The translations under genes and the position numbers were made by a program. A DNA stretch of 47,229 nt from an uncultured Holophagaceae bacterium. GTDB lineage: Bacteria; Acidobacteriota; Holophagae; Holophagales; Holophagaceae. The stretch spans positions 1-47,229 of the forward strand of contig CAIMFT010000034.1 of assembly GCA_903840385.1 (NCBI GenBank). Direction: 5' to 3'. The notes under the pieces were generated by a model. That model was not told the DNA's origin. It made no database searches and saw only the letters and a program-made list of their open reading frames with translations. Below, one piece after another: positions 15,444 through 23,117 of this stretch (its first letter is position 1; each line of letters opens with the position of its first letter).

Positions 15444-17177
15444 ATGAGTCTCTACTCTGCTTTCTACTCCGGCCTCTCCGGCCTCTCCACGAACTCCAAC
15501 GCGCTGAACGTGATCGGCAACAACCTGTCGAACATCAACACCGTGGGCTTCAAGGGCTCGGACATGACCTTCCGGGACATCTTCAGCACCGCTGGTGCCT
15601 CCGCCACGCAGGGCAACGGCAACCCCATCCAGTTTGGCCTGGGCGTGCAGATGAACTCCGTGAACCAGAACTTCTCCCAGTCCTCCTTCCAGTCCACGGG
15701 CAACGCCCTGGACATGGCCATCCAGGGCAACGGCTTCTTCACCCTGCAGACGGCCGCAGGCACCCAGGTGTTCAGCCGCGCCGGCAACTTCACCCGCAAC
15801 AGCGACGGCTACCTCGTGGCCAGTGACGGCGCCAATGTCATGGGCTGGAACCGCACCGTGACCAACGGCGTCGGCAGCGTCGTGACAACGGGCGCGGCGG
15901 TACCCATCCAGGTCTCCGCCGCCACGGCCGGGGCCCAGGCCACCGCCAACGTCGGCCTGAGCGTCAACCTGAACGCTTCCGCCGCCCTGAACAGCACCTA
16001 CTCCTCCCCCATCCAGGTCTACGACAGCCTGGGGAAGGTCCAGAACCTGGTCATCGACTACAAGAAGACGGCGGAGGCCCAGTCACCCACCACCAGCCTC
16101 AGCTTCTCCAATGTCAATCTCAGCGCCGCCGCCGGTGCTGCGGACGTGACCCAGACCGGGTTCGTCTTCGACAGCCAGGGCGTCCAGCACAACCTGACCA
16201 TCCTCTACCATAAGACGGCCGGCAACCCTGCGAACAACTCTGTTACCCCGGTCGTTCCCTATGTGCCCGACAGCTGGAACTACACCATCGCTGACGCCAA
16301 CGCAGCGACCCCCGGGGCCACCGTCGGCAGCGGGACCATTGACTGGTCCACCAGCACCAACTCCTTCAATGTGCAGGGTGGCTTCACGCCCCTCACCATC
16401 ACCACCTCCACCGGCGTATCCAACACCATTCCCTTCAATCCGTCGCTGACCTTCACCAACGGCGTTGGGGCGAGCACCCCGGGCACCATCGCTCAGGCCG
16501 GTGGAAATCAGACTGGCAATCTCACCTGGACCTACACCGTCCGGGATGCGGCCCTCAACCCTGACGGCTCGACCCGCCCCTTCGTCTACACCGGCATCCT
16601 GGGCTTCGATGCCAGCGGCAACCTCAGCCAGATGGGCATCCCGGGAGCGCCGGTCAACAACCCAACCGCCAACAACAACCCCGCCATCACCCTCCCCTGG
16701 CTCAGCGGCACCTCCAACACCATCACCTTGGACATCATGGGTTCCACTGGGACGTCCAACTTCACCGGCCTCAGCTCGGCCAATGCGACGATCAGCAGCA
16801 CCCAGGACGGATACCCCGCCGGCACCCTGCAGAGCATGACCGTGGACCAGGACGGCATCATCAGCGGCACCTTCACCAATGGCCAGATCCTCAACCTGGC
16901 GCAGCTGGCCCTCTCCTCCTTCACCAACACCAACGGCCTGCAGCAGTCCGGCAACAACCACTGGAGCCAGAGCCTCGCCTCTGGTGCGCCGACCATCGGC
17001 GTGGCCAATGCGGCTGGCCGCGGCGGCATCCTGGGCTCCAACCTCGAGCTGTCCAACGTGGACGTCGCCAGCGAGTTCACCAAGCTCATCGTCAGCCAGC
17101 GCGGCTACCAGGCCAACGCCAAGATCGTCACCACCACCGACGAGCTGCTGCAGGTGACCCTGAACCTCAAGCAGTAA
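15444..17177 (+). CDS. flgE: flagellar hook protein FlgE
   Basis: 577 residues. The N-terminal axial-protein signature ALNVIGNNLSNINTVGFKGS and the C-terminal ASEFTKLIVSQRGYQANAKI form the conserved coiled-coil ends. Between them lie Ser/Thr/Asn-rich hook domains (D1, D2 and an extra outer domain, making it longer than the ~400-residue enteric protein). The protein polymerises into the hook and is exported by the FliI-powered apparatus. AAGGAG precedes the start by six bases. A strong terminator lies just after the stop, so it ends the operon. Confidence 0.96.
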   Translation: MSLYSAFYSGLSGLSTNSNALNVIGNNLSNINTVGFKGSDMTFRDIFSTAGASATQGNGNPIQFGLGVQMNSVNQNFSQSSFQSTGNALDMAIQGNGFFTLQTAAGTQVFSRAGNFTRNSDGYLVASDGANVMGWNRTVTNGVGSVVTTGAAVPIQVSAATAGAQATANVGLSVNLNASAALNSTYSSPIQVYDSLGKVQNLVIDYKKTAEAQSPTTSLSFSNVNLSAAAGAADVTQTGFVFDSQGVQHNLTILYHKTAGNPANNSVTPVVPYVPDSWNYTIADANAATPGATVGSGTIDWSTSTNSFNVQGGFTPLTITTSTGVSNTIPFNPSLTFTNGVGASTPGTIAQAGGNQTGNLTWTYTVRDAALNPDGSTRPFVYTGILGFDASGNLSQMGIPGAPVNNPTANNNPAITLPWLSGTSNTITLDIMGSTGTSNFTGLSSANATISSTQDGYPAGTLQSMTVDQDGIISGTFTNGQILNLAQLALSSFTNTNGLQQSGNNHWSQSLASGAPTIGVANAAGRGGILGSNLELSNVDVASEFTKLIVSQRGYQANAKIVTTTDELLQVTLNLKQ

Positions 17178-17195
17178 GCCAGTCTGAACCTGTGA

Positions 17196-17222
17196 GCGCG
17201 GCCCCCCGGGGCCGCGCTTTTT
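17196..17222 (+). terminator. intrinsic terminator of the flagellar operon
   Basis: GCGCGGCCCC (17196-17205) pairs perfectly with GGGGCCGCGC (17208-17217) and is followed by five T residues. It begins 18 bases after the flgE stop. One of the best terminators in the window. Confidence 0.9.
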
Positions 17223-17271
17223 GGTTCCCGGACTTGCGGGCGAGTAGACTTGGGGCTTTCGCCGAGGCCCC

Positions 17272-18381
17272 ATGTCCGGACATGAAACCCTGCCCCTCGC
17301 CCCCCGCCGCCAGACCCGGCGCATCATGGTGGGTCCGGTGCCGGTGGGCGGGGACACCCCCATCACTGTCCAGAGCATGACCAAGACCGACAGCCGGGAT
17401 GTGGAGGCCACCCTCAGCCAGATCTACGCCTATGCCAATGCCGGCTGCGAGATCGTGCGGGTGAGCGTGCCCACCACCAAGGCCGGTGAGGTCTTCCACG
17501 AGATCTGCGCCCGCAGCCCCATCCCCGTGGTGGCCGACATCCACTTCGACTACCGTCTGGCCCTGGTGGCCGCCGACGGTGGTGCCGCCTGTCTGCGCAT
17601 CAATCCGGGCAACATCGGCGGCCAGGACCGCGTGCGGGCCGTGGTGGAGAAGGCCGGCACCAAGGGCATCCCCATCCGCATCGGCGTCAACGGCGGCAGC
17701 CTCGAGAAGGACCTGCTGGAGAAGTTCGGCTCCGCCACCCCCGAGGCCATGGTGGAGAGTGCCCTGCGCCACATCGACGTGCTGGAGCGCGAGGGCTTCC
17801 ACGCCATCAAGATCAGCCTCAAGGCCAGCGACGTGGTGCGCACGGTCCAGGCCTACCGCCTGCTGGCCAAGCAGGTGGACTACCCCTTCCACCTGGGCAT
17901 CACCGAGGCCGGGACGCCCTTCGGCGGCACCATCCGCTCCAGCGCCGGCATGGGCATCCTGCTGGCCGAGGGGCTGGGCGACACCATCCGCGTCAGCCTC
18001 ACTGGCGACGGCGAGGACGAGTGCCGCGTGGGCCATGAGCTGCTGCGCTCGCTTGTCCTGCGCACCGGCGGCTTCCGCATGGTGAGCTGCCCCAGCTGCG
18101 GCCGGGTGCAGATCGACCTCAACCGGGTGGCCCACGAGATCGAGGAAGGCCTCAAGCTGATCAACCACGAGAACATCACCTACGCCGTCATGGGCTGCGT
18201 GGTGAACGGCCCCGGCGAAGCCCGGGACGCCGACCTCGGCGTGGCCGGTGGTGCCGGTGAAGGCCTCATCTACCGCAAGGGCGAGCTGATCCGCCGGGTG
18301 AAGGAGGAAGACCTGGTCCCGGCCTTCCTCGAAGAAGCCCGGAAGGTGAAGGCCGAGGCCGATGCCGCTGCGGGGGCCTAG
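17272..18381 (+). CDS. ispG: 4-hydroxy-3-methylbut-2-enyl diphosphate synthase IspG (GcpE)
   Basis: 369 residues, the normal bacterial length. The TIM-barrel part starts RRIMVGPVPVGGDTPITVQSM. The C-terminal iron-sulphur domain has the cluster cysteines in SCPSCGR (about 272 and 275) and in GCVVNGPGEA (about 308), followed by the conserved Glu. It reduces MEcPP to HMBPP in the methylerythritol-phosphate pathway of isoprenoid synthesis, using a 4Fe-4S cluster and flavodoxin/ferredoxin. GAGG lies four bases upstream. The last 20 bases overlap yidD. Its presence shows the MEP pathway, although the window also encodes an HMG-CoA reductase. Confidence 0.97.
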   Translation: MSGHETLPLAPRRQTRRIMVGPVPVGGDTPITVQSMTKTDSRDVEATLSQIYAYANAGCEIVRVSVPTTKAGEVFHEICARSPIPVVADIHFDYRLALVAADGGAACLRINPGNIGGQDRVRAVVEKAGTKGIPIRIGVNGGSLEKDLLEKFGSATPEAMVESALRHIDVLEREGFHAIKISLKASDVVRTVQAYRLLAKQVDYPFHLGITEAGTPFGGTIRSSAGMGILLAEGLGDTIRVSLTGDGEDECRVGHELLRSLVLRTGGFRMVSCPSCGRVQIDLNRVAHEIEEGLKLINHENITYAVMGCVVNGPGEARDADLGVAGGAGEGLIYRKGELIRRVKEEDLVPAFLEEARKVKAEADAAAGA

Positions 18382-18679
18382 GGTGCTCCTCTGGCTGCTG
18401 GCCCACCCCCTGGCTGCCGGAGCCCTGTTCCTGGTTCTTGAAGCCTTCCTGCCGGTGCGCTTCCAGCCCACGGCCTGGGTCTGCCGAGGGGCCATCCGGG
18501 CCTACCAGGCGGTGCTGTCGGAGCACCTGCCCACCCAGTGCAAGTTCACCCCCACCTGCAGCCACTACGGCCTGGGCTGCATCCAGCGCCACGGCACCCT
18601 CCGGGGAGGCCTGCTCACCACCTGGCGCCTGCTCCGCTGCTCCCCGCTCACCGAGGGTGGCAGCGACCCGGTGCCCTAG
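18362..18679 (+). CDS. yidD: membrane protein insertion efficiency factor YidD
   Basis: 105 residues. The family core CKFTPTCSHYGLGCIQRHG (about 60-78) corresponds to the C-x-F-x-PTCS-x-Y signature; an N-terminal amphipathic/hydrophobic segment is slightly longer than usual. YidD acts at the inner membrane with YidC, and normally lies in the rpmH-rnpA-yidD-yidC cluster. Here it is instead overlapped by 20 bases with the end of ispG, so it depends on ispG expression. The assignment is firm on the motif. Confidence 0.88.
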   Translation: MPLRGPRVLLWLLAHPLAAGALFLVLEAFLPVRFQPTAWVCRGAIRAYQAVLSEHLPTQCKFTPTCSHYGLGCIQRHGTLRGGLLTTWRLLRCSPLTEGGSDPVP

Positions 18680-18704
18680 GCCCGCGCCGGCCTCGCCTTG
18701 TTCA

Positions 18705-18718
18705 AAAACAATTGTTTT
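18705..18718. promoter_or_regulatory. perfect 14-bp palindrome in an A+T-rich stretch upstream of ric
   Basis: AAAACAATTGTTTT is a perfect palindrome inside a roughly 70-base A+T-rich island (18700-18775) in otherwise GC-rich DNA. It lies about 115 bases before the ric start. Nitric-oxide-stress genes are commonly controlled by NsrR, DNR or Fur-type dimers. The sequence does not match the FNR/DNR half-site TTGAT/TTGAC, so the regulator is unknown. Confidence 0.45.
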
Positions 18719-18831
18719 AATTGTACTTACTTAATTTAGGTATTATTGACCTTTTTAGTATGACTTGTGACCCAAGGCACCGCCTCCAGGCCCCATCTTG
18801 GGTTCACGAGCAATCCATAGGAGGCATCACC

Positions 18832-19548
18832 ATGACCATCAACTTCGACTGCAGGGTGGGCGACCTCGTCCTGGAGCACCCGGAGGCCATGCCCTACCTG
18901 GAAGCCCAGGGCTTGGACTTCTGCTGCCATGGCCACCGCACCCTGAGGGAGGCCTGCGAGGCTGCCGGGCGACCCTTCCAGCAGATCCAGGCTGGCTTGG
19001 CGGAGCTCGAGCCAGCCCCAATCGGCACCCCCACCCCGGCGGTCTGGCTGGAGGCGCCCCTCGCCGAGCTGCTGGACCACATTGAGCGCACCCACCACGC
19101 CTACCTGCGCACCGCCCTCCCTCGCCTGGAGGCTCTGATCACCAAGGTGCACGGCGTGCACGGTGCGAACCATCCTGAGCTGGACGAGGTCTTCGACGTG
19201 TTCCAGAGCCTCGCCATGGACCTGGGCCCGCACCTCATGAAGGAAGAGCAGATCCTCTTCCCCTTCATCCGCCAGCTGGCCTCCGGCGCCGCCGCTGAGG
19301 CCTGCTTCGCCAGTGTCCAGAGCCCCATCCGAGTCATGGAGGCCGAGCATGTGGAAGTGGGTGGCATGCTGGCCCGTCTGCGCAAGGTGACTCACGGCTA
19401 TGCGGTGCCGGCGGACGGCTGCGCCAGCTTCCAGGCCCTCTACGCCGGGTTGAAGGCCCTCGAGGCTGACACGCACCTGCACATCTGCCTGGAAAACCAG
19501 ATCCTCCACCCCCGGGCCTGCGCCCTGGAGGCAGAGCGTCAGGGCTGA
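18832..19548 (+). CDS. ric: iron-sulphur cluster repair di-iron protein Ric (ScdA/YtfE/DnrN family)
   Basis: 238 residues. The N-terminal ScdA domain ends in LDFCCHG (about 27-33), the paired-cysteine signature of the family. The C-terminal hemerythrin-like domain supplies the di-iron histidines and glutamates (HIERTHHAYLR, HLMKEEQILFPF, EAEHVEVGG, HLHICLENQILHPR). It repairs Fe-S clusters damaged by nitric oxide or oxidants in the cytoplasm. The start at 18832 is supported by a near-perfect TAGGAGG seven bases upstream. It has its own A+T-rich promoter region with a palindrome, as expected for an inducible stress gene. Confidence 0.93.
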   Translation: MTINFDCRVGDLVLEHPEAMPYLEAQGLDFCCHGHRTLREACEAAGRPFQQIQAGLAELEPAPIGTPTPAVWLEAPLAELLDHIERTHHAYLRTALPRLEALITKVHGVHGANHPELDEVFDVFQSLAMDLGPHLMKEEQILFPFIRQLASGAAAEACFASVQSPIRVMEAEHVEVGGMLARLRKVTHGYAVPADGCASFQALYAGLKALEADTHLHICLENQILHPRACALEAERQG

Positions 19549-19611
19549 GCCGTCGCGACACCCTGCGCAGGACCCCCGAAACTGCTAGTTTGGATGGCAG
19601 GGAGGGGTTCC

Positions 19612-20361
19612 GTGCCCAACTGGCGTGAGACAGCATTCGGCAGGGGCCTGATGGGGGCATGGGCCCTGATCACGGTGCCTCTGACCGTCATCGGGATCCT
19701 GCTGGCCGTGCCTGTCCTGGGCCGGCCGCGCGCCTTCTTCGCGGTGGCGCCCTGGTTTGCCCGGGGCTTCGCCTGGTTCTGTCAGGCCCCCTTCACCTTC
19801 AGCGGCTGGGACAGGGTTCCAGAGGACATCCGGGAGGGCCGCCAGTCCGTGATCTTCATGTCCAACCACGAGAGTCAGCTGGACCCGCCCTACCTGGTGG
19901 CGGCGCTGCCCCTGCCGGCGGTCTACATCGGCAAGAAGGAGCTGAAGTATGTGCCCTTCATCGGCTGGGCCGGCTGGGCCGCCGGCGTGATCTTCATCGA
20001 CCGCGGCGACCGGGAGCGGGCCATCCGCAGCCTCCACGAAGCAGCTCTGGAGGTCCGCAAGGGCAAGAACGTGGTCATCTTCCCGGAAGGCACCCGCACC
20101 CGCACGGGGGAGCTGCTGCCCTTCAAGCGCGGCGGCCTCGCCCTGGCCCAGGATGCGGGTGTGCCCATCGTGCCCCTGGCCACCGTGGGCGGCTACCGCG
20201 TCCTGGCCTCAGGCAGCATGCACATCCGGCCCGGCCGCTTCACCATCGTGGCGGGGGCACCCCTCTACCCCGCCGATTTCGCAGATCGGGATGCCCTGGG
20301 CGCCGCCGTCCGCCAGGCCATCGAAGCCCTGGTGGCCGAAGCCAAGAGCCTGCAGGCCTGA
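19612..20361 (+). CDS. plsC: 1-acyl-sn-glycerol-3-phosphate acyltransferase (PlsC type)
   Basis: 249 residues from a GTG start. The LPLAT family motif I NHESQLD (HX4D) lies near residue 84, motif II near YIGKKELKYVPFIGW, motif III FPEGTRT, and motif IV VPIVPLATV. A membrane segment lies at about 12-36. It transfers the second acyl chain to lysophosphatidate to make phosphatidate at the inner membrane. The GTG at 19612 is preferred because GGGAGG lies six bases upstream; an in-frame ATG at 19594 lacks a ribosome site. A terminator-like hairpin follows at 20424. Confidence 0.9.
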   Translation: MPNWRETAFGRGLMGAWALITVPLTVIGILLAVPVLGRPRAFFAVAPWFARGFAWFCQAPFTFSGWDRVPEDIREGRQSVIFMSNHESQLDPPYLVAALPLPAVYIGKKELKYVPFIGWAGWAAGVIFIDRGDRERAIRSLHEAALEVRKGKNVVIFPEGTRTRTGELLPFKRGGLALAQDAGVPIVPLATVGGYRVLASGSMHIRPGRFTIVAGAPLYPADFADRDALGAAVRQAIEALVAEAKSLQA

Positions 20362-20404
20362 GCCCTCGCAAGGGGCCAAATCAGCGCACGGGTGGGAACG
20401 CAAT

Positions 20405-20442
20405 GAAGGAATGAACGCAGAGGACTGCCGAGGAGCAGGCAG
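20405..20442. repeat. solo copy of an AACGC(A/G)GAGGA-type intergenic repeat
   Basis: AACGCAGAGGACTGCCGAGGAG at 20414-20435 matches AACGCGGAGGAAAACCGAGGAG at 47184-47205 at most positions (19 of 23 when the next C is included). Both are preceded by a GGAA-type purine run. It shares the 9-base (C)GCAGAG(A/G) flavour of the arrays at the right end of the window. Confidence 0.45.
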
Positions 20443-20446
20443 TTTT
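20424..20446 (+). terminator. terminator-like hairpin after plsC
   Basis: ACTGCC (20424-20429) pairs with GGCAGT (20438-20443), followed by TTT. The stem is short but is followed by T residues and lies between plsC and the convergent kinase gene. It overlaps the repeat at 20405-20442. Confidence 0.45.
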
Positions 20447-20469
20447 ATGGTCCTGAACGCCCCTGGGGC

Positions 20470-22998
20470 TTAGCGGAAGGCGGGATCCTGGCTGGCCACG
20501 CGCAGCTTGCCGGGGTGGAGGCGGTCCGCCTGCTCCACCATGGCCTTGGCTGAGCCGGAATCCCCCAGCGCCGCTGTCACCCGCGCCATGAAGTAGAGAT
20601 TCACGGACAGCACACGGCGCTCGTTGTGCTTCTTGGTGGCGAGGTCCATGGCCGCCACCTGCTGGCGGAAGGCTTCGAAGCGGGCCTTGGCGCCGGCCCC
20701 ATCGCCGGCCACAGCCTGGCGGAGCCCCGCCAGGAGGATGGTGTTCGAGTGCGCCGGGGGCCAGACGCCCTCCAGCTCCCGCAGGTAGGCCTCGGCGGTG
20801 CTGCGGTCCCGACGCTCCCAGGCCGCGTAGACCATGAGGCTGCGCAGCACGTTGCTGCCGGGAACCTCGCGGAGTCCCGCACGGAGGCGGGCTTCGGCCT
20901 CCTGTGGTCGCCCCATCCAGAGCAGGGCGTCGGCAGCCGTCACGTAGGCAAACTCCACCGAGGGCCGCAGGGCCAAGGCCCGGTCCGCATGGACGAGGGC
21001 CTGAGTCAGGTCGCCCTCGTTCTGCAGGAGCACGCCCAGGCGATGGTGAGCCTGCCAGCCTTCCGGGAAGAGGCTCAGAGACTTTTCGAAGTAGCGATGG
21101 GCCGCCTGGTGGTTGTCCTCCCCCTCCAGCCCTGCGAAGACATCCGCCAGCAGGTCGTAGGCCTTGTGATCGGCGGGGTCCAGACGGACGGCCTGGAGAG
21201 CTGAGCGGCTGGCGCCCTCCAGGTCCCCGAGGCGGAGCAGGATGGAGCCCTGGGCGCGGTAGGCCTGGGAGGCACTGGGGTCCAGGGCGATGGCCTTTTC
21301 CGCAGCGGTACGGCCCTGGCGGAGGAGGGCCTGACCTTCATCGAAGCGGCCCAGGGTGAGGGCGGTGGTGGCCCCCAGCTCCGCCAGGGTCCAGGCAAAC
21401 TCCGCATGGGCGGGAGCGTAGTCGGGCTCGGACTCGATGGCGGAGGCCAGCAGGGAGTTGGCCAGCCGGTTAGCCTCCTGGTTGCCCTCGGCCATGACCT
21501 GCAGGGCCTTGGTGTAGAGCTCCCGGGTCCGGGCCAGGCGGGCCTGAACCCGCAGAGCGCCGGGGTCTGCGCCCAGCCCCATCTCCTGGGGCAGCCGCAC
21601 CTGCAGCTCATCCTCCAGCTTGAGGAGCTCCCCAATGGGGCGGTCCAGCTGGAACTGGTGCAGGGTGGCGCTGCGCAGGGCGTCCACCACCCGGACGCTC
21701 ATGCGCAGCTGACCCCCCACCACCTGGTAGCTGCCCAACACCAGCAGCTCCGCCTTGAGCAGACGCCCCAGCTCACCCAGGGCATGGGGGGCCTGACCGG
21801 GCTGGTCACCCAGCTGATGCATGGCCTCCACCACGCGGAGGCGATCCACCACGGCGAGGCCATCCCGGCGCACCAACCCGAAGGCCATGGCGTCCGCAAA
21901 GCTGTTGCTGAGCCAAGCGTGCTGGGCATCCGGCTGCAGCTGTTCCAGGGGTAGCACAGCCACCACCCGGCGGCCCTTGGTGAAGTCCTCCCGGGAGGCC
22001 CGCCGCGCTTCGCCCAGGCCCGTTCCGTCCCCGCGCCGCAGGAGCCAGACCCCGGCGGCGCTCGTGCCCAGCAGGACACCTGCCATGGCTGCCGCCAGGA
22101 TGCGGTTGCGCCGCGAGCCCAAGAGCCCGCCTTGGATCAGGCTGGGCACCTGGGCGGTGGCCACCTGGTCCGACAGCCCCAGGGCCAGAGTCTGCAGGCT
22201 GGGGAAGCGATTCTGGGGGTCCTTTTCCAGCAGCCTGTGAATGGCATCGCTTAGGCCGCGGGGCAGGTCTGGCCGGGCCTCGCTCAAGGGCCTGGGCTGA
22301 TCCCGCGTGACGGCGTAGAGGGTGTCCACCAGGCTGGCCCGGAGGAAGGGATGGGTGGCGGTGGCCAGCTCATACAGCAGCACCCCGAGGCTGAACTGAT
22401 CGGACTGCCCGGTGAGCGGCTTGCCGTTGGCTTGCTCGGGACTCATGTAGGCGGGCGTGCCCTGGCTGTAGCCTGGGGCCGTGCGCTCCACCAGGGTCAG
22501 GTGGTGGGAGGTCTGCCCCCCCACGGTGTCGCCGAGGCCGCGCCGGGCGATGCCGAAGTCCAGGACCTTCAGCTGGCCCTCGTGGGTGAGGAGCAGGTTC
22601 TCCGGCTTGATGTCCCGGTGCACGACGCCTTTTTGGTGGGCGTGGGAGAGGGCCGAGGCCGCCTGCCTTGCGAGGTCCTGCAGGAGGGTGGCCTCGAGGG
22701 GCTGGCCCACCAGCGCTCGCAGGGTGCGCCCCTCCACCAGCTCCATGGCGATGTAGGGCGTGCCGTCCACTTCGCCGGCGTCGTAGATGTGAGCGATGTT
22801 CGGGTGGTTCAGCTGGCAGGCCAGCTTGGCTTCCCCGATGAGAGCCTGGCGGCGCTGGTCGTCCACATCCTTGAGGATCTTGAGCGCCACCTCGCGCTCC
22901 AGCCGCAGGTCCAGGGCCCGCCAGACTTCGCCCATGGCCCCTTCGCCCAGGCGGGCCAACAGGCGGTAGGAGCCGAAGTGGGTGGGTTCGGGGGGCAA
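20470..22998 (-). CDS. Ser/Thr protein kinase with membrane segment, TolB/FlgO-like domain and TPR repeats
   Basis: About 842 residues. The Hanks-type kinase domain starts YRLLARLGEGAMGEV and has the catalytic lysine in ALKIL (~41), HRDIKPENLLL, DFG and MSPEQ. A single membrane segment follows (AAAMAGVLLGTSAAGVWLL). Next comes a domain opening VVAVLPLEQLQPD that resembles the TolB-N/FlgO-like domain of adenylate-cyclase-type kinases, then several TPR repeats to the C-terminus. Acidobacteria encode many such membrane kinases. Start is uncertain: the frame is open into the divergent gene, and the TTG at 22998 is chosen because it immediately precedes the kinase domain and avoids overlap with the divergent promoter region. 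Substrate unknown. Confidence 0.85.
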   Translation of the reverse strand: MPPEPTHFGSYRLLARLGEGAMGEVWRALDLRLEREVALKILKDVDDQRRQALIGEAKLACQLNHPNIAHIYDAGEVDGTPYIAMELVEGRTLRALVGQPLEATLLQDLARQAASALSHAHQKGVVHRDIKPENLLLTHEGQLKVLDFGIARRGLGDTVGGQTSHHLTLVERTAPGYSQGTPAYMSPEQANGKPLTGQSDQFSLGVLLYELATATHPFLRASLVDTLYAVTRDQPRPLSEARPDLPRGLSDAIHRLLEKDPQNRFPSLQTLALGLSDQVATAQVPSLIQGGLLGSRRNRILAAAMAGVLLGTSAAGVWLLRRGDGTGLGEARRASREDFTKGRRVVAVLPLEQLQPDAQHAWLSNSFADAMAFGLVRRDGLAVVDRLRVVEAMHQLGDQPGQAPHALGELGRLLKAELLVLGSYQVVGGQLRMSVRVVDALRSATLHQFQLDRPIGELLKLEDELQVRLPQEMGLGADPGALRVQARLARTRELYTKALQVMAEGNQEANRLANSLLASAIESEPDYAPAHAEFAWTLAELGATTALTLGRFDEGQALLRQGRTAAEKAIALDPSASQAYRAQGSILLRLGDLEGASRSALQAVRLDPADHKAYDLLADVFAGLEGEDNHQAAHRYFEKSLSLFPEGWQAHHRLGVLLQNEGDLTQALVHADRALALRPSVEFAYVTAADALLWMGRPQEAEARLRAGLREVPGSNVLRSLMVYAAWERRDRSTAEAYLRELEGVWPPAHSNTILLAGLRQAVAGDGAGAKARFEAFRQQVAAMDLATKKHNERRVLSVNLYFMARVTAALGDSGSAKAMVEQADRLHPGKLRVASQDPAFR

Positions 22999-23069
22999 GG
23001 GGTTCTCAGTAAATTTATCTAGGGAGTATACCCCTCCCTGCCTAGTGGGGGATGCCGAAGCAAGGCGTG

Positions 23070-23106
23070 GGGTTGACCCGGGTCTCGAAATGTCGAGAAT
23101 CAACCC
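23070..23106. promoter_or_regulatory. nested dyad between the kinase and the sigma-54 activator
   Basis: GGGTTGA (23070-23076) pairs with TCAACCC (23100-23106). Nested inside, TCTCGA (23083-23088) and TCGAGA (23093-23098) form a second perfect inverted repeat around AATG. It ends one base before the GGAGG ribosome site of the activator, so it could be an operator or a 5'-UTR hairpin. Confidence 0.5.
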
Positions 23107-23117
23107 GGAGGCACCCC

